Assembly (NCBI RefSeq): GCF_001294335.1
Contig: NZ_LGKG01000134.1
Span: 65,191 to 129,190, forward strand
Source: Streptomyces chattanoogensis
GTDB taxonomy: Bacteria; Actinomycetota; Actinomycetes; Streptomycetales; Streptomycetaceae
Length of the DNA stretch: 64,000 bases
Direction: 5' to 3'
Of this stretch, positions 63,610 to 64,000 are shown piece after piece; the first letter of the stretch is position 1, and each line of letters begins with the position of its first letter. Position numbers and translations under genes: made by a program. The notes below the pieces were generated by a model. The model searched no databases and was not told where the DNA came from. It saw only the letters and a program-made list of their open reading frames with translations.

Positions 63610-64000
63610 ATGCACGCCCCCGCCCCGGTGCCCCCGCCGTACCGTCCCCCGGCGACGGGGGTGCTGGTCCTGCTGCGCGTGGTCTTCGTGGCCCTCACGG
63701 TGGGCAGCCTGGGCCTGCTGGCCTGGGCGGCGATGCTGCGGGCCGCGATCGTGCAGCGGCGTCCGCTGGGCTGGTGGCTCTTCGGCGCCGAACCTCGCGG
63801 TGGGGGCGCTGCTGCTGCAGATGACGGGCGCGGTCGCGTACTACCTGGTCGTCGACATCCGCGAGGCCGCAAAGCCCCGTTACGGACAGGGATACGCCCC
63901 GCCTCACGGTGGGCAGCCTGGGCCTGCTGGCCTGGGCGGCGATGCTGCGGGCCGCGATCGTGCAGCGGCGTCCGCTGGGCTGGTGGCTCTTCGGCGCCGA
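63610..64000 (+). CDS. Partial, apparently rearranged small membrane protein gene
   Basis: AGGAGCAGCA precedes ATG 63610, which opens a frame MHAPAPVPPPYRPPATGVLV, then LLRVVFVALTVGSLGLLAWA with a membrane helix, and RPLGWWLFGAE. After about 63790 this frame turns Arg/Gly-rich. The next frame instead reads NLAVGALLLQMTGAVAYYLV then VDIREAAKPRYGQGYAPP, which looks like the true second half. An out-of-frame deletion, insertion or assembly error at about 63785-63795 is therefore likely. A 99-bp direct repeat of the first half begins at 63902 and runs to the window end. Function unknown. Confidence 0.5.
   Translation, partial: MHAPAPVPPPYRPPATGVLVLLRVVFVALTVGSLGLLAWAAMLRAAIVQRRPLGWWLFGAEPRGGGAAAADDGRGRVLPGRRHPRGRKAPLRTGIRPASRWAAWACWPGRRCCGPRSCSGVRWAGGSSAP
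63693..63791 (+). repeat. 99-bp perfect direct repeat, copy 1
   Basis: Identical to 63902-64000 (offset 209 bp), starting CCTCACGGTGGGCAGCCTGG and ending TTCGGCGCCGA. The second copy continues to the end of the window, so the full length is unknown. Confidence 0.85.
63902..64000 (+). repeat. 99-bp perfect direct repeat, copy 2 (cut by window end)
   Basis: Identical to 63693-63791. It places the beginning of the small membrane gene again, 209 bp downstream, in a different frame from the intervening AYYLVVDIRE segment. It is either a tandem duplication or an assembly artefact. Confidence 0.85.

Overview
The window is a stretch of actinobacterial chromosome, almost certainly Streptomyces or a very close relative. 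The sequence is very GC-rich with strong G/C bias at third codon positions. GTG starts and stop/start overlaps are frequent. The gene content is the Streptomyces core: galTEK, ppc, pth-rplY-prs-glmU, mfd, rsmI, tatD, an Rpf-type resuscitation factor, ksgA-ispE, and Scy/FilP-like coiled-coil and LCP proteins. There are no phage structural genes, transposases or CRISPR arrays. One tRNA (Gln, anticodon TTG) is present.

Layout. 0-2.7 kb: a cobalt-type ECF transporter operon, cbiM(N)-cbiQ-cbiO. 2.8-10.6 kb: a serine beta-lactamase-like hydrolase, a tetR/membrane-protein pair with twin operators boxed by inverted 79-bp repeats, an EamA transporter, a penicillin-binding protein, a small secreted protein and a protein O-mannosyltransferase. 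10.7-18.3 kb: a plus-strand housekeeping run of rsmI, a zinc-ribbon protein with an upstream mini-ORF, tatD, rpfB-like, ksgA, ispE and an ABC-F ATPase. 18.4-29 kb: a sugar region with a LuxR protein that has a degenerate receiver, an SSS symporter, galTEK, a second LuxR regulator, a GH42 beta-galactosidase and an SDR dehydrogenase. 29-33 kb: a marR regulator divergent from trans-aconitate methyltransferase, a decayed GNAT gene, and a desaturase-tetR operon. 33-41 kb: ppc, then on the minus strand glmU, prs, rplY, pth, a newly proposed 39-residue ORF and a membrane protein. 41-44.4 kb: tRNA-Gln next to a homing-endonuclease-like HTH protein, an orphan NarL-type sensor kinase and a methyltransferase whose last codons are tandemly repeated. 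44.5-49.7 kb: a polymorphic-toxin/immunity-type island with a YwqJ-like deaminase, SUKH-3, SUKH-1 and a giant YrhB/deaminase-like/SUKH-4 fusion. 49.7-64 kb: a repeat cluster, an LCP ligase, a coiled-coil protein, a DHA2 efflux pump, mfd, a DUF2079 membrane protein, a secreted HNH nuclease, a DUF4190-type membrane protein, a DNA methylase-like protein with an altered catalytic motif, and a partial, apparently rearranged small membrane gene at the window edge.

How the genes fit together. The sugar block can import galactose or a related sugar (symporter), release galactose from beta-galactosides (GH42) and feed it through the Leloir pathway (galT, galE, galK). The housekeeping blocks cover rRNA modification, isoprenoid precursors, nucleotide and UDP-GlcNAc supply, anaplerosis and transcription-coupled repair. 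The most unusual parts are the deaminase/SUKH island, the HPPF methylase-like protein, several short minisatellites (12, 17, 18 and 24 bp units), and several regulator/operator pairs that can be read directly from the sequence.
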